From an uncultured Bacillota bacterium (lineage in GTDB: Bacteria; Bacillota; Clostridia; Christensenellales; UBA1242), in the NCBI GenBank assembly GCA_900544595.1, contig UQVQ01000001.1, positions 124,001 to 188,000 on the forward strand: a DNA stretch of 64,000 nt, written 5' to 3'. Positions 40,729 to 50,375 of this stretch are shown piece by piece; the first letter of the stretch is position 1; the number at the start of each line of letters is the position of its first letter. The position numbers and the translations under genes were made by a program. The notes beneath the pieces are model-generated. The model did not search any database, was not told the origin of the DNA, and saw only the letters and a program-made list of their open reading frames with translations.

Positions 40729-43107
40729 ATGATACAACAAAAATTTTATAACGCAAAAGACGACTTTGCGCTAATTTGCGATATGTCGAAAGAACTTAAC
40801 CTTTGCGAAAAAACGGTTGAGCTTTTGTTTTCGCGCGGGCTTACAACAAAAGAAAAAATTTTAAAATTTTTCAACCCAACAAAAGAAGATTTTAACAACC
40901 CTTTTTTGCTTTCGGGAATGAAAGAAGCAACCGATAAAATTAAAAATGCAATTGAAAACAAAAAACGAATTCTCATTTTTGGCGATTATGATGTTGACGG
41001 GGTTTCCGCAACAGCAATTATGCTTAAAACTCTTTCAAAACTTGGAGTTAGCGCGCAATACTATCTTCCAAATCGATTTGTTGACGGCTATGGATTAACC
41101 AATGCAGTTATCGACAAAATTAACGCTAATTTTGCGCCAGAACTTATTATAACAGTGGACTGCGGAATTTCTTGCAAAAACGAAGTTGACTATGCAAAAA
41201 GCCTTGGAATTGACGTTATTGTGACCGACCACCATGAAATTCCAGCCCAGCTTCCAAACTCAATTATTGTTAACCCAAAAATTTTAAATCAACCCTACCC
41301 TTTCCACGACCTTTGCGGAACAGGTGTTGCATTTAAAATTTCTCAAGCGCTTTTAGGAAACGAAGAGGCTGAAGAATTTTTGCCAATTGCAGCAATTGCA
41401 ACAATTGCCGATATTGTTTCTTTAACAAGCGAAAATCGTGCAATTGTTTCTCTTGGGCTTCAACTTTTTGAAAAATATTTGCCAATTGGGCTTAAATCCC
41501 TTTTTAAGGAAAACAAAGTTTCAATTAAAAACGCAAATTCAACCGACATTGCCTTTAAAATTGCCCCAAAACTTAATTCAAGCGGACGCATGGGCGACGC
41601 AGCCGATTCTCTTAAACTCTATCTTGAAACAAACCCCGTTTTAATTAAGGCGCAAATTGCAAAAATTGTTGAGCATAACACCCGCCGCCAAAAAGCGTGC
41701 AATGATGTTTATGACGATTGCGTTAATATGCTTAAAGATGTTAATCTTTCTTCAATTCGCGCAATTGTTCTTTGTTCAAAAAAATGGGATAGCGGAATTT
41801 TAGGAATTGTTTGCGCACGTCTTGTTGAAACCTATAATCGCCCTGCCTTTCTTTTTTCTGAGGAAGATGGCGTTTTGAAAGGTTCGGCACGAAGTTTGCA
41901 AGATGTTAATGTCCACGAACTTCTTTCAAGTATGCAAGACATTTTGGAAACGTTTGGCGGGCATAAAATGGCGGCTGGGCTTTGCCTTAAAAAGCAACAT
42001 TTTAAAGAATTTGCAAGTCGTGTTAACAATTTCATTTTGTCAAAAGTAAGTTCAAAGGCGTTTATGCCAATCTACTACTACGACCTTGACATTGAGGAAA
42101 GTATGATTTCGGATAAGTTCCTTTCCGAACTTGAAAAATTTGAACCATTTGGGCTTAACAACTCAAAACCACTTTTCAAAATTTCGTCTTCAAACGCAAA
42201 AATTTCGCAACTTAAAAACTTTTCAACCCACTATAACATCAACATTGGCAAACTTAGTTTGTTATATTTCAACTGCACGGAAAAATATTTTTCGCTTAAA
42301 TATGCAAAAAGAAAAAATGTTATTTTCGAAATACAAAACAAACAAGGCTCTTTAATTAAGGGAATTGTTAAGAATTTTGACGGCGGCTTTGAACTTGACA
42401 AAAGTTTTTCGGCAAGTTTGGATGCGTTTGCTTTCGAACAGCTTAAATATCTTGGACGAGAAGGCAATTGCAAAATTGAATACTATGATAAGCCAAAACT
42501 AATTGAACTTCTTGCGGAATGCAACGGCTGCCCTTTTGGAACAATTTTTGTTTCAACAAGAAGCGCGTCCTATCGAAGTTTTGTTGAGGACTACACAAGC
42601 AAAAACATCTCCGACCTTTTTGTTTTCAACAACTCGTCCGATTCCGCATATAACGCACTCTATCTCTATCCAACAAATCTTAACACTTTCAAAAACTATA
42701 AAAAAATTGTTTTTCTTGAACCTGTTCTAGATAAATCATATTTAAACGAAATTTCAAAGAAAACAAAAGCAACAATTTTTCTGCCTTCATTTGGCTCTTT
42801 CCCTAAAAACCTTTTTCCCTCTCTTACCCTTTCAAGAGCCGCTTTTGCCGATTTCTTTGTTAAGCTTAAACAATTTAACGGTCAAAAATTCTTAAACCTT
42901 TCGCATTTGTATAACTCAATTTGCAAGTCGATTAAAATTCCGTTTAATTGTTTCTATATTTACTATCTTGTTCTAAGCGAACTTGAAATAATTAAAGTTA
43001 CAAGCGGCGAAACTTTAACGCTTGAAATTCAAGACGGCAAAAAGACAGACCTTTCAAAATCTAAAATTCTTTCAACGGTTAATTTCTTAAAACAATTTAA
43101 TAAATAA
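40729..43107 (+). CDS. recJ: Single-stranded-DNA-specific exonuclease RecJ
   Basis: 792 residues, the long Firmicute form. DHH-superfamily motifs are LIFGDYDVDGVSATAIM near 81 (motif I), TVDCGISCKNEV near 143, VTDHHE near 165 (the DHH) and GTGVAFKISQAL near 198. DHHA1 GLY-type glycine block FGGHKMAAGLCLKK is near 408, followed by OB-fold and C-terminal Firmicute-specific regions. It degrades single-stranded DNA 5' to 3' in recombination and mismatch repair. A small hairpin GTGCTT-ttt-AAGCAC lies just upstream. The ribosome site is weak. Confidence 0.95.
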   Translation: MIQQKFYNAKDDFALICDMSKELNLCEKTVELLFSRGLTTKEKILKFFNPTKEDFNNPFLLSGMKEATDKIKNAIENKKRILIFGDYDVDGVSATAIMLKTLSKLGVSAQYYLPNRFVDGYGLTNAVIDKINANFAPELIITVDCGISCKNEVDYAKSLGIDVIVTDHHEIPAQLPNSIIVNPKILNQPYPFHDLCGTGVAFKISQALLGNEEAEEFLPIAAIATIADIVSLTSENRAIVSLGLQLFEKYLPIGLKSLFKENKVSIKNANSTDIAFKIAPKLNSSGRMGDAADSLKLYLETNPVLIKAQIAKIVEHNTRRQKACNDVYDDCVNMLKDVNLSSIRAIVLCSKKWDSGILGIVCARLVETYNRPAFLFSEEDGVLKGSARSLQDVNVHELLSSMQDILETFGGHKMAAGLCLKKQHFKEFASRVNNFILSKVSSKAFMPIYYYDLDIEESMISDKFLSELEKFEPFGLNNSKPLFKISSSNAKISQLKNFSTHYNINIGKLSLLYFNCTEKYFSLKYAKRKNVIFEIQNKQGSLIKGIVKNFDGGFELDKSFSASLDAFAFEQLKYLGREGNCKIEYYDKPKLIELLAECNGCPFGTIFVSTRSASYRSFVEDYTSKNISDLFVFNNSSDSAYNALYLYPTNLNTFKNYKKIVFLEPVLDKSYLNEISKKTKATIFLPSFGSFPKNLFPSLTLSRAAFADFFVKLKQFNGQKFLNLSHLYNSICKSIKIPFNCFYIYYLVLSELEIIKVTSGETLTLEIQDGKKTDLSKSKILSTVNFLKQFNK

Positions 43108-43118
43108 ATGAGGAAAAT

Positions 43119-44504
43119 ATGAACGTAACATACATTGGAACAAACTATGAAAAAGAACTTGGCGAAATTCTTTCGCTTTTCTTTCCAACCTTTGAAAAAC
43201 AAGACGATCACACAATTGTTTTTGAAAAAACAGAAACCGAATACAAAATTACAATTGATGAAAACACCTACACTTTCCCAAAAACAAATTTAAAAGAAAA
43301 GAACGACGAAAAGCGCGCGTTCTATCTTGCCCTTTCAAAACATTTTAACAAGACTTTTGAATGGGGTTCGATAACAGGTGTTCGCCCAACAAAACTTGCC
43401 TATGACCTTCTTGAAAACGGAACTTCAAAATATATGCTTAAAGAAACGCTTATGCAGAACTATTGTCTTTCGGAAAGCAAAGCAAAACTTCTTAAAGAAA
43501 TTGTTTCAAATCAAAATTGCATAATAAAAAACGACAGCCTTGTTGACATTTTCGTTAACATTCCAATTTGCCCTTCAAGATGCAAATATTGCAGTTTCAT
43601 TTCGTCGGAATATGACAAAGTTAAAGACATTGTTCCAACATATATTGATTGCTTGCTTAAAGAAATTGCCGAAATTAAACAAATTATTAACAACAAAAAT
43701 CTCATTGTTCGCTCAATCTATATTGGCGGCGGAACGCCAAGCGTGCTTTCTTCTCAAGAACTCGACAAAATTTTAAGTCAACTTGCCTATCCTTCGGTTG
43801 AATTCACGGTTGAAGCAGGACGCCCAGATTCAATAACTCGCGAAAAACTTGAAGTTTTAAAGCGCAACAATGTAACTCGAATTTGCGTTAACCCACAAAC
43901 TTTTTGCGAAAAAACGCTTAAACTGATTGGGAGAAAACACACTGTTAAAGATGTCATTTCCGCCTATGCAATGGCTGTTGAATTTGGATTTAATGTTAAC
44001 ATCGACCTTATTGCCGGGCTTCCTGGCGAAAAATTTTCAACCTTTAAAAAATCAATTGAAACAGCAATTGAAATGGCGCCAGCAAACATAACAATCCATT
44101 CTCTTGCTCTTAAACGCGGCTCGAATTTAACAAACGAAGCAATAAAAACAAAAGACATTTCGGCTTTTGATTGCGCCGCCCCAGAAGAAGTTAAAAAAAT
44201 GATTGACTACTCTTCCAAACGACTCCACGAAGAAGGTTATTTGCCATACTATATGTATAAGCAAAAAAACACACCGCTTGGTCTTGAAAATGTTGGTTAT
44301 TGCCAGAAAGGAACTGTTTGCATATTTAATGTTGACAGTATGGAAGAAACTTGTTCGGTTCTTGCCTGCGGCGCAAATGCAATTTCAAAACGCGTTTTCT
44401 CAATTGAAAACCGAATTGAAAGAAGCGCAAATGTTAAATTTATTGAAGAATATATTTCAAGAATTGACGAAATGATTGAACGCAAAAAAGAGCTTTTTAG
44501 TTAA
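43119..44504 (+). CDS. hemZ: HemZ-type radical SAM coproporphyrinogen dehydrogenase
   Basis: 461 residues. A HemZ-type N-terminal domain (residues 1-135, including WGSITGVRPTKLAYDLLENG) precedes a radical SAM core with the cluster motif CPSRCKYCSF near 148. YIGGGTPSVLSSQELDKIL near 206, NVNIDLIAGLPGE near 288 and NITIHSLALKRGS near 325 follow. By family it is oxygen-independent coproporphyrinogen oxidase-like. In organisms without haem synthesis its substrate is uncertain. It follows recJ by 11 bases and is probably co-transcribed. Confidence 0.92.
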   Translation: MNVTYIGTNYEKELGEILSLFFPTFEKQDDHTIVFEKTETEYKITIDENTYTFPKTNLKEKNDEKRAFYLALSKHFNKTFEWGSITGVRPTKLAYDLLENGTSKYMLKETLMQNYCLSESKAKLLKEIVSNQNCIIKNDSLVDIFVNIPICPSRCKYCSFISSEYDKVKDIVPTYIDCLLKEIAEIKQIINNKNLIVRSIYIGGGTPSVLSSQELDKILSQLAYPSVEFTVEAGRPDSITREKLEVLKRNNVTRICVNPQTFCEKTLKLIGRKHTVKDVISAYAMAVEFGFNVNIDLIAGLPGEKFSTFKKSIETAIEMAPANITIHSLALKRGSNLTNEAIKTKDISAFDCAAPEEVKKMIDYSSKRLHEEGYLPYYMYKQKNTPLGLENVGYCQKGTVCIFNVDSMEETCSVLACGANAISKRVFSIENRIERSANVKFIEEYISRIDEMIERKKELFS

Positions 44505-44556
44505 AAAAATGAACAAAACCTGCCAATAATTTTTTATATAATCCCAAATAACAAAT

Positions 44557-44585
44557 AAAAAAGAGCCATCTAGGCTCTTTTTTTT
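44557..44585. terminator. Bidirectional terminator between hemZ and spoIIIAH
   Basis: AAAAAAGAGCC-atcta-GGCTCTTTTTTTT, with A and T runs on both sides. Confidence 0.85.
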
Positions 44586-44696
44586 AAGTGAAACTTTTAA
44601 TTTGAATTTTTAAAAAAGAATTCAAATAAAAATTATTTTTTTAAAGTTACGTTTTAAAGGCTTTTTCGCAAACACTTTTTTTGCAAGCAAATTATC

Positions 44697-45173
44697 TTAT
44701 TCTGCTGGGATAATGCGAATGTTATCAAGAGGTCTTTTTGTTTGCTCGAAAACAATTGTTCCAATTTGACCAAGTTGAGCATCAGTTAAATCTTCTCTTT
44801 TTGCTTTAACAATAACATTGATGTTTTCAGTTGTTGTTGTTAAAACAACATCTTCAAAGCCAAGCCCTTTAAGCAAGCCTTCGGTTGTAAGTTCTGTTTC
44901 CATTGCATCAACAAGCGCTTTTCGACTTGTTTCTGCAAGGTCTTTTGCTTCTTGACTGCTTGTTTCGTCGGCGATTATGCCTTTATAGTATAAAATTGCT
45001 GCTTCTCTTGAAGCATCTCTATCTGCACGATAGGAAGAATAGAAATCGAGGTTTGAGTTTTGATTTGAAACCTGCTGTGTTGCGTTGTTATTTAAAGCAA
45101 TGTTGAGATACCCCGTTACAACCAAAAGCGCAACCATAACCGACAAAATAATTATTTTTTTCGTTTTGCTCAT
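44697..45173 (-). CDS. spoIIIAH: Stage III sporulation protein AH
   Basis: 158 residues from the ATG at 45173 (ribosome site AAAGGAGATT). It has one N-terminal transmembrane helix (IIILSVMVALLVVTGYLNIA). The extracytoplasmic domain carries the family pattern AAILYYKGIIADETSSQEAK and a ring-building fold end, AQLGQIGTIVFEQTKRPLDN. AH in the mother cell binds forespore SpoIIQ across the intermembrane space to form the feeding channel. The C-terminal domain is short compared with Bacillus. It is the last gene of the operon. Confidence 0.93.
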   Translation of the reverse strand: MSKTKKIIILSVMVALLVVTGYLNIALNNNATQQVSNQNSNLDFYSSYRADRDASREAAILYYKGIIADETSSQEAKDLAETSRKALVDAMETELTTEGLLKGLGFEDVVLTTTTENINVIVKAKREDLTDAQLGQIGTIVFEQTKRPLDNIRIIPAE

Positions 45174-45195
45174 AAAATTAAATCTCCTTTTTAAA

Positions 45196-45744
45196 TTATT
45201 TTCCCGCCAAAACTTCAATGTTGGCCTGCGGGACATCAACCAATGCTTGAATTGCTTTGATAATTTCAAGTTTAACTTTTGTGCTTTCTGCTCCTTTCGC
45301 AACAACAACAATACCGCCAATTTCTGGCATTATTTCTTTAACAATAATTGCATCGTTTGAAACAATGATTGGAGAAGAAGTTGTTATTTTTGAAGTTGTT
45401 GAGTTGCCATTTCCTTCGTTCTTATTGATTTTTTCTTCATCGTTTGTTGCATAAACGTATTCGGGTCCACTTGCAAGCGTAACCATAACCGAAACATTCC
45501 CAACGCCGTCAATTTTTGAAATTATGTTTGAAAGTTTACTTTCAATCATTGCGGCATATTCCGAAACTGAAGTTGTTTGCGTGGTTTCGCCTTTGGAAGA
45601 GGTTTTGAAAGTTGAAAAATAGATTAAAAGAACAACAGCAGCAAGAACAACGGCAATAACAATTTCGATGTGCTTAATACTTCGAAGTTTTTGAAAAAAC
45701 TTGAAGTTTGAAAAAAGTCCCTTTTTTTCTGTTTTTTCTTCCAA
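45196..45744 (-). CDS. spoIIIAG: Stage III sporulation protein AG
   Basis: 182 residues if started at the TTG at 45744, which has GGAGG at ideal spacing. The longer frame begins inside that site. A transmembrane helix IEIVIAVVLAAVVLLIYFS is near 27-45. Then comes the ring-building motif region, YAAMIESKLSNIISKIDGVG with NVSVMVTLASGPEYVYATN, and GGIVVVAKGAESTKVKLEII near the end. AG forms the large ring in the mother-cell membrane of the SpoIIIA-SpoIIQ channel. Confidence 0.94.
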   Translation of the reverse strand: MEEKTEKKGLFSNFKFFQKLRSIKHIEIVIAVVLAAVVLLIYFSTFKTSSKGETTQTTSVSEYAAMIESKLSNIISKIDGVGNVSVMVTLASGPEYVYATNDEEKINKNEGNGNSTTSKITTSSPIIVSNDAIIVKEIMPEIGGIVVVAKGAESTKVKLEIIKAIQALVDVPQANIEVLAGK

Positions 45745-45773
45745 CTTTTTCCCTCCTTTCAAGCGTTTTTCCC

Positions 45774-46262
45774 TTAGCAGAAAACAATGCTGTTTTTTTC
45801 AATTTGAACATATTTTAAAACGCTTTTAATAACAAGTTCACTAATATCTTTATGCTCTAAATTTGAAGAAATAACCATTTTGCTTAAATCGACAAAAACA
45901 GCATCAATCTTTAATTTGTCCGTGAAAATGTTTGCGCTAAGCGTAATTTTAATTTCGCTTGCTCCTTGCTCCGAAAGGTCCGCCTCAATCATATTTTCAA
46001 GGCTTTCAATTCGGTCTTTATTAACTTTGAAAATAAAGTCTTCTTGAATTACCATTGCGTCGTTTTCTTTGAAAATGTTTGAAAGGGAAAAATCTTTATT
46101 AAAAAGCGACGGAAGAGGCGAAACAACAACCAAAACAACAACAAACGCAAAAATGCCTTTAATATATTTTTTTGTTTGCCCGTTTGGCAAAATTAAATCA
46201 ACCAAAACCCCAAGAACGCAAACGCCCGCAATTGCCATAACCCAAGCCGAAATTCCGCTCAT
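45774..46262 (-). CDS. spoIIIAF: Stage III sporulation protein AF
   Basis: 162 residues. Two hydrophobic helices at about 5-25 and 34-50 are linked by LPNGQTKKYIKGIFAFVVVL, the conserved SpoIIIAF block. A soluble domain with a ring-type beta-alpha fold follows (LSANIFTDKLKIDAVFVDLS). It is a component of the SpoIIIA channel complex in the mother-cell membrane. It lies between AE and AG in the standard order. Confidence 0.9.
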   Translation of the reverse strand: MSGISAWVMAIAGVCVLGVLVDLILPNGQTKKYIKGIFAFVVVLVVVSPLPSLFNKDFSLSNIFKENDAMVIQEDFIFKVNKDRIESLENMIEADLSEQGASEIKITLSANIFTDKLKIDAVFVDLSKMVISSNLEHKDISELVIKSVLKYVQIEKNSIVFC

Positions 46263-46296
46263 TTTCCCTCCTTTTATTAAATTTTTCTCAAAATTT

Positions 46297-47532
46297 TTAG
46301 ATGTAGTTTGCCGTGCACATAATAAGCCCAGTTGTTATTAAATACATAAAAGAAACGCCAATTATCATTGTTGCAAGATAGGTTAAGGTTTTGCCAACTG
46401 TAAAAATGAATTCGGAAACACGGCTGTCGGTTAGTGGCTCTAAAATTGCGGCGGCAAGTTTTAAAACAAGCGAGAAAACAGCAATTTGAACAATTGGCGA
46501 AACAACCGATGCAAACATCAAAACAAGCGCGCTTGCTCCAACCCCATTTTTAATTAGCATACTGGACGAGAGAATAACATCAAACCCTTCCGAAAGATAA
46601 CCTCCAAGAAGCGGAACATAGGAACGAATTGCATATTTTGCGGTTCGAATTGAAACCCCGTCGTAGGTGCTTGCGGTTATTCCCTGAATTGCTAAAAATG
46701 CCATGAAAATTGTGAAAACCGTTCCTGTTATCCATTTGAATGCCGAGCCAAAAAACTTAGTGAATTTTTCAAGTTTAACATTTGTTGAGATGTTTGAAAC
46801 AATTGTGAAAACAATCATGAAAATGAAAAGCGGCATCAAAATCGATGCAAAAATTTGCATAATAAAACTGCTTAAAAACGCAACTGCTGGCTGATAGACC
46901 GCAACAGATGCCGTTCCTCCAATTGCAGTCATAAGAGTTAGCAAAATTGGAAAAACAACTTCCATTTGCGTTTTAATAAGCTGGATTGTGTTTGATGTTG
47001 ACGTTATAAGCCGCGTCACACCCGTCATTGTTAAAATTATGATAACGCCATAACAAACGAAATGGATTATGTCGCCAATTGATTTTCCGTTGTTTTCGCT
47101 TTTGATGTTTGAAACAAACCCACAAATTATTGCAATAATAATTATTGAGGCAAGAAGCGGAACATATTTTAAAATGTCATCAAAAACAAGGTTAACAATT
47201 GCCGTGAAAATTGATTTTTGCCCCGTTGCAAAAGTTCCGTTAATAACGCTTTCAATTTTTCCTTTAAAACTGTTTGCGCCAAAAATTTCAAGTTCATTTG
47301 AATTAAGCGACGAAAGAACATCGTCGATGTTTGAAAAATTAAGTTTATCAAGCTGTCCTTTTATGCTTTCCTCAAGTTGCTGTTCAAGGCTTTTTTCTTC
47401 AACTTCATCGGCATAAACAACCGAAATTTGCGGACAAAATTGGAAAAGGACAAGCGCAAAAATTGCGAAAAAAATTAAAATGTTTCGCGCAAGTTTAAAT
47501 TTTTTGCTGTAAGAAAAAATAAATTTTTTCAT
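46297..47532 (-). CDS. spoIIIAE: Stage III sporulation protein AE
   Basis: 411 residues. An N-terminal hydrophobic signal segment, an acidic/helical region (residues 40-105), and about seven transmembrane helices follow. Conserved blocks are VPLLASIIIIAIICGFVSN near 130 and GISTNVKLEKF-like SNISTNVKLEKFTKFFGSAF near 248. GYLSEGFDVILSSSMLIKNG near 308 is also present. AE is the large polytopic protein of the forespore feeding channel. It overlaps AD by four bases. Confidence 0.95.
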   Translation of the reverse strand: MKKFIFSYSKKFKLARNILIFFAIFALVLFQFCPQISVVYADEVEEKSLEQQLEESIKGQLDKLNFSNIDDVLSSLNSNELEIFGANSFKGKIESVINGTFATGQKSIFTAIVNLVFDDILKYVPLLASIIIIAIICGFVSNIKSENNGKSIGDIIHFVCYGVIIILTMTGVTRLITSTSNTIQLIKTQMEVVFPILLTLMTAIGGTASVAVYQPAVAFLSSFIMQIFASILMPLFIFMIVFTIVSNISTNVKLEKFTKFFGSAFKWITGTVFTIFMAFLAIQGITASTYDGVSIRTAKYAIRSYVPLLGGYLSEGFDVILSSSMLIKNGVGASALVLMFASVVSPIVQIAVFSLVLKLAAAILEPLTDSRVSEFIFTVGKTLTYLATMIIGVSFMYLITTGLIMCTANYI

Positions 47533-47915
47533 GGCAAAAGCCCCGCAATGATTTCAATTATATTCGAAACAATTGGAAGCGCAAGAACAAGGATAACAAT
47601 CTTTCCACCAAGCAAAATTTTATCGGCAACAGAATTAACACCCGCGTCTTGACAAAGAGAGGCGGAAAATTCGGTTATATATCCAATGCCAACAATTTTT
47701 AAAATCGTTGAAAAAAGACCTGTTGTAAGCCCACTTTTTTCAATAATTTTGCTGAATGTGTCGAACACGTTTGTTAAACTGTTTGCAATCATAAGGAGTA
47801 TTAAAATTCCACCCGTTATGCTTACGATAACAGAAATTTCGGGCTTAACTTGACGAACAATTAAGGCCGTTATTGCGGTTATAATTCCAACTCCAATAAT
47901 TTTGAAAATTTCCAA
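47529..47915 (-). CDS. spoIIIAD: Stage III sporulation protein AD
   Basis: 128 residues, four hydrophobic helices. Family blocks: FKIIGVGIITAITALIVRQV at the start, KPEISVIVSITGGILILL near 24, and KIVGIGYITEFSASLCQDAG near 67-86. It is a membrane component of the SpoIIIA complex and a paralogue-like extension of AC. Confidence 0.94.
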   Translation of the reverse strand: MEIFKIIGVGIITAITALIVRQVKPEISVIVSITGGILILLMIANSLTNVFDTFSKIIEKSGLTTGLFSTILKIVGIGYITEFSASLCQDAGVNSVADKILLGGKIVILVLALPIVSNIIEIIAGLLP

Positions 47916-47934
47916 ATTTTGCTCCCAGTTTTAA

Positions 47935-48129
47935 TTAAAGTTTAAACATTGTTCGAACGGTGTCGAAAAGCGTGTTAATTAAATTTAGCACCATAAGCAA
48001 AACAACAATGAGCCCAGCAAGCGTTGAAAGAGTTGCAATTTCCTCTTTGTTTGAGTGCTTTAAAATTTGATTAACAACCGCGGTTATAATTCCAACCGCT
48101 GCAATTTTGAAAATGATTTCAACGCCCAT
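47935..48129 (-). CDS. spoIIIAC: Stage III sporulation protein AC
   Basis: 64 residues, two transmembrane helices (about 4-22 and 30-54). It begins VEIIFKIAAVGIITAVVNQI and has HSNKEEIATLSTLAGLIVVL near 26. Length and pattern are typical of this very small membrane protein of the spoIIIA operon. Confidence 0.93.
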   Translation of the reverse strand: MGVEIIFKIAAVGIITAVVNQILKHSNKEEIATLSTLAGLIVVLLMVLNLINTLFDTVRTMFKL

Positions 48130-48146
48130 CTTTCCTCCTCAATTTT

Positions 48147-48644
48147 TTAAATTAAAATGATAACAACAAGTGCTCCAAAAAGAAGCATAAGTTTTAACGA
48201 AAGCGAACCAAATTTTTTGTTTTCCTCATCTGCGTTGCTTTGAAAATTTAAAAATTTGTTTTTGAAATTGTTGATGTCTGCAACTTGGCAACTTACGTCA
48301 AGTCGTCCAAGACTTTTAAAAAACAAGACAATGTTTTCCTGTTCTTCTTTTGAAAGGAGCGTTGAGCCCTTAAACAACAAGTTTGGCGTAACTTCGCTTG
48401 ATTTAAGACTTAAAAAGTCTAAATATCTTTCCAAAACATTTTTAAAGTCTTTTGAAAAATTTGCTAAGTTGCTTGAAACAATTGTTTTTAAGGTTTCTTT
48501 TGAGAAACTTATGTCAACGCAAAGTTTTTCGCAAAACAAAATTAAATCGGCAAAAAATCGCTTGCGCCTTCGATAGAACCTTGCAAACCCAAAGCCAATG
48601 TACCCCATTCCAACAAGAACAACTCCAACTAAAATAAATTTCAT
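48147..48644 (-). CDS. spoIIIAB: Stage III sporulation protein AB
   Basis: 165 residues. An N-terminal helix with GVVLVGMGYIGFGFARFYRR, a central helical domain, LGRLDVSCQVADINNFKNKF near 110-130, and a C-terminal hydrophobic anchor (SLKLMLLFGALVVIILI). The T2SF-like fold links it to type II secretion platforms. It overlaps AA by four bases. Confidence 0.9.
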   Translation of the reverse strand: MKFILVGVVLVGMGYIGFGFARFYRRRKRFFADLILFCEKLCVDISFSKETLKTIVSSNLANFSKDFKNVLERYLDFLSLKSSEVTPNLLFKGSTLLSKEEQENIVLFFKSLGRLDVSCQVADINNFKNKFLNFQSNADEENKKFGSLSLKLMLLFGALVVIILI

Positions 48645-49582
48645 TCTTCTCCTCTGAAAATTGGCGAAAAATTTTCGTCGAAAACCCCTTCAAATGTTCC
48701 CGGCCCTTCTCTTGACGAAAGAACAACATATCTTTCAAAAATTTTCTTCTCCAAAAGTTTTTCGAAGCACGGTTTTTTAAGGAGTTCGGCAACTGTTGCC
48801 GCATGGACAGTTGCAATTGTTCCAACGCCGCAATTTGCCGCATATTCAATTGCCTTTAAGTCCTCTTCCCCGCCAAGTTCGTCGCACGCAACAATTGAAG
48901 GCGAAAGCGCGCGAATTCCAAAAACAAACCCTTCCTTTTTTGAAATGAACGACAGAACATCACAAAAATTGCTGTTTAAAAGTTCAAGGTTTGTTCCGCC
49001 CGAAATTTCTCCTCTTTCGTCCAATACAAGCGTGCTAAGGCAAATGTTCCTCGATGAAAGTTGGAACAAGAAATCGCGAAGAAAAGTTGTTTTTCCCGCT
49101 CCTGGAGGCGAAACGATAAGCGTGTTTCGAAAAACTCCCTTATCCAAAATGTATCTGAAAGCCGAAAGGCTGCAATTTTTAATAACATGCGGAATTCTTA
49201 TAACAAGCGAAGTGAAATTTTTAATTGTTTTAACTCTGTTTTCCTCGCAAACTGCTGTTCCCGCAATTCCAATTCGAATTCCCCCTTCAATTGTTAAAAA
49301 GCCTTGTTTAATTTGGTCGTTAACGGCGTAAATTGAACATTCGCTTGCGCGAAAAACAATGTTTTCAATGTCCGCTTTGGAAACAATAATTGCGTCGGTT
49401 TCTTTATTGGTTATTCCATTCTCCGAAAGAAAATAGGAATTTGCGCCAAGCGTTACAATTGCTGGGCGCGCCTGACGAAGCCGAATTTCACACACTTGCT
49501 TTAAATTAACGTGTCTTAAAAGAGCCAAAGCAAGAGGCTGAGGGAAGATTTTTAAAAATGTTTCTTCAAAATTTTGTTCCAT
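48641..49582 (-). CDS. spoIIIAA: Stage III sporulation protein AA, ATPase
   Basis: 313 residues. A secretion-type ATPase with Walker A SPPGAGKTTFLRD near 159 and VLDERGEISG near 190. Walker B-type IVACDELGGEEDLKAIEYAA near 230 and ATVHAATVAELLKKPCFEKL near 257 follow. It is thought to power the SpoIIIA-SpoIIQ channel from the mother cell. It is first gene of the eight-gene operon. A hairpin terminator lies just upstream (49607-49645), so the promoter must be in the last 25 bases before the ATG or beyond the hairpin; I cannot assign a sigma-E box with confidence. Confidence 0.96.
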   Translation of the reverse strand: MEQNFEETFLKIFPQPLALALLRHVNLKQVCEIRLRQARPAIVTLGANSYFLSENGITNKETDAIIVSKADIENIVFRASECSIYAVNDQIKQGFLTIEGGIRIGIAGTAVCEENRVKTIKNFTSLVIRIPHVIKNCSLSAFRYILDKGVFRNTLIVSPPGAGKTTFLRDFLFQLSSRNICLSTLVLDERGEISGGTNLELLNSNFCDVLSFISKKEGFVFGIRALSPSIVACDELGGEEDLKAIEYAANCGVGTIATVHAATVAELLKKPCFEKLLEKKIFERYVVLSSREGPGTFEGVFDENFSPIFRGEE

Positions 49583-49606
49583 ATTGTAAGGTATTTTTAA
49601 TTCAAC

Positions 49607-49645
49607 AAAAAAAACTTGCGAAATTTGGGTTTTAACGCAAGTTTT
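49607..49645. terminator. Hairpin terminator upstream of spoIIIAA
   Basis: AAACTTGCG/CGCAAGTTT with A and T runs on both sides. It may stop readthrough from efp into spoIIIAA. Confidence 0.65.
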
Positions 49646-49702
49646 TGTTTTTCTTTAAGAAAAATAAATTGAAAACAATTAAATTTTTTGTTATTTTTCT
49701 TA

Positions 49703-49733
49703 TAAAAAAATGCTTGATTAGTTCAAGCATTTA
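49703..49733 (-). terminator. Terminator of efp
   Basis: Minus-strand hairpin AAATGCTTG/CAAGCATTT followed by T-run, directly beyond the efp stop. Confidence 0.8.
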
Positions 49734-49738
49734 TTTTC

Positions 49739-50299
49739 TTACTTAACTCTTTCCATGTAGGTTCCAGTTCTTGTGTCAACGCGAATTTTATCGCCTTGGT
49801 TAACGAAAAGAGGAACGTTAAGAGTGTAGCCAGTTTCAAGTTTTGCTGGTTTATAGCCTGCTTTTGATGTGTCGCCTTGAATTCCTGGTTCACAATCAGT
49901 TATTGTAAGCTCAACAAACATTGGTGGTTCAACCGAGAATGGAGAGCCTTTATAAAATTGAATTGTTGCCATCATATTTTCAACCATGAAATTGAGAGCA
50001 TCTTCAACTTGGCTTCTGTTAAGAGGAATTTGGTCGTAAGTTTCCATATCCATAAAATAGAAAATTTCGCCTTCGTTGTAAAGATATTGCATTTCCTTTC
50101 TTTCAATAACTGCAACTTGGAATTTATCCGAAGGGTTGAAAGTTCTTTCAAGAACTTGACCTGTTACGATGTTTTTAATTTTTGCTCTAACGAATGGAGA
50201 ACCTTTTCCTGGTTTAACGTGAAGAAAATCAACAACTAAATAGATGTTTCCGTCCATTTCAAAAGTAACGCCTTTTCTAAAATCGCCTGCTGTAATCAT
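49739..50299 (-). CDS. efp: Elongation factor P
   Basis: 186 residues, three beta-barrel domains. KOW-like N-domain: [20 protein letters not shown], then [20 protein letters not shown] near 30-49 with the modification-loop lysine. The C-terminus shows the EF-P signature [20 protein letters not shown] near 149-168. It relieves ribosome stalling at polyproline. It has its own promoter (TTGCAA 50355-50360, TATAAC 50332-50337) and AAGGAGATTTT before the ATG. Confidence 0.96.
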   Translation of the reverse strand: MITAGDFRKGVTFEMDGNIYLVVDFLHVKPGKGSPFVRAKIKNIVTGQVLERTFNPSDKFQVAVIERKEMQYLYNEGEIFYFMDMETYDQIPLNRSQVEDALNFMVENMMATIQFYKGSPFSVEPPMFVELTITDCEPGIQGDTSKAGYKPAKLETGYTLNVPLFVNQGDKIRVDTRTGTYMERVK

Positions 50300-50331
50300 A
50301 AAATCTCCTTAATTTATTTTTTCCAAAGTAA

Positions 50332-50360
50332 GTTATAACATAATTTTCAAGCATTTGCAA
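50332..50360 (-). promoter_or_regulatory. Promoter of efp
   Basis: On the minus strand TTGCAA and TATAAC are 17 bases apart, giving a leader of about 25 bases with a ribosome site. Confidence 0.6.
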
Positions 50361-50375
50361 CAATTTTTTATGCCC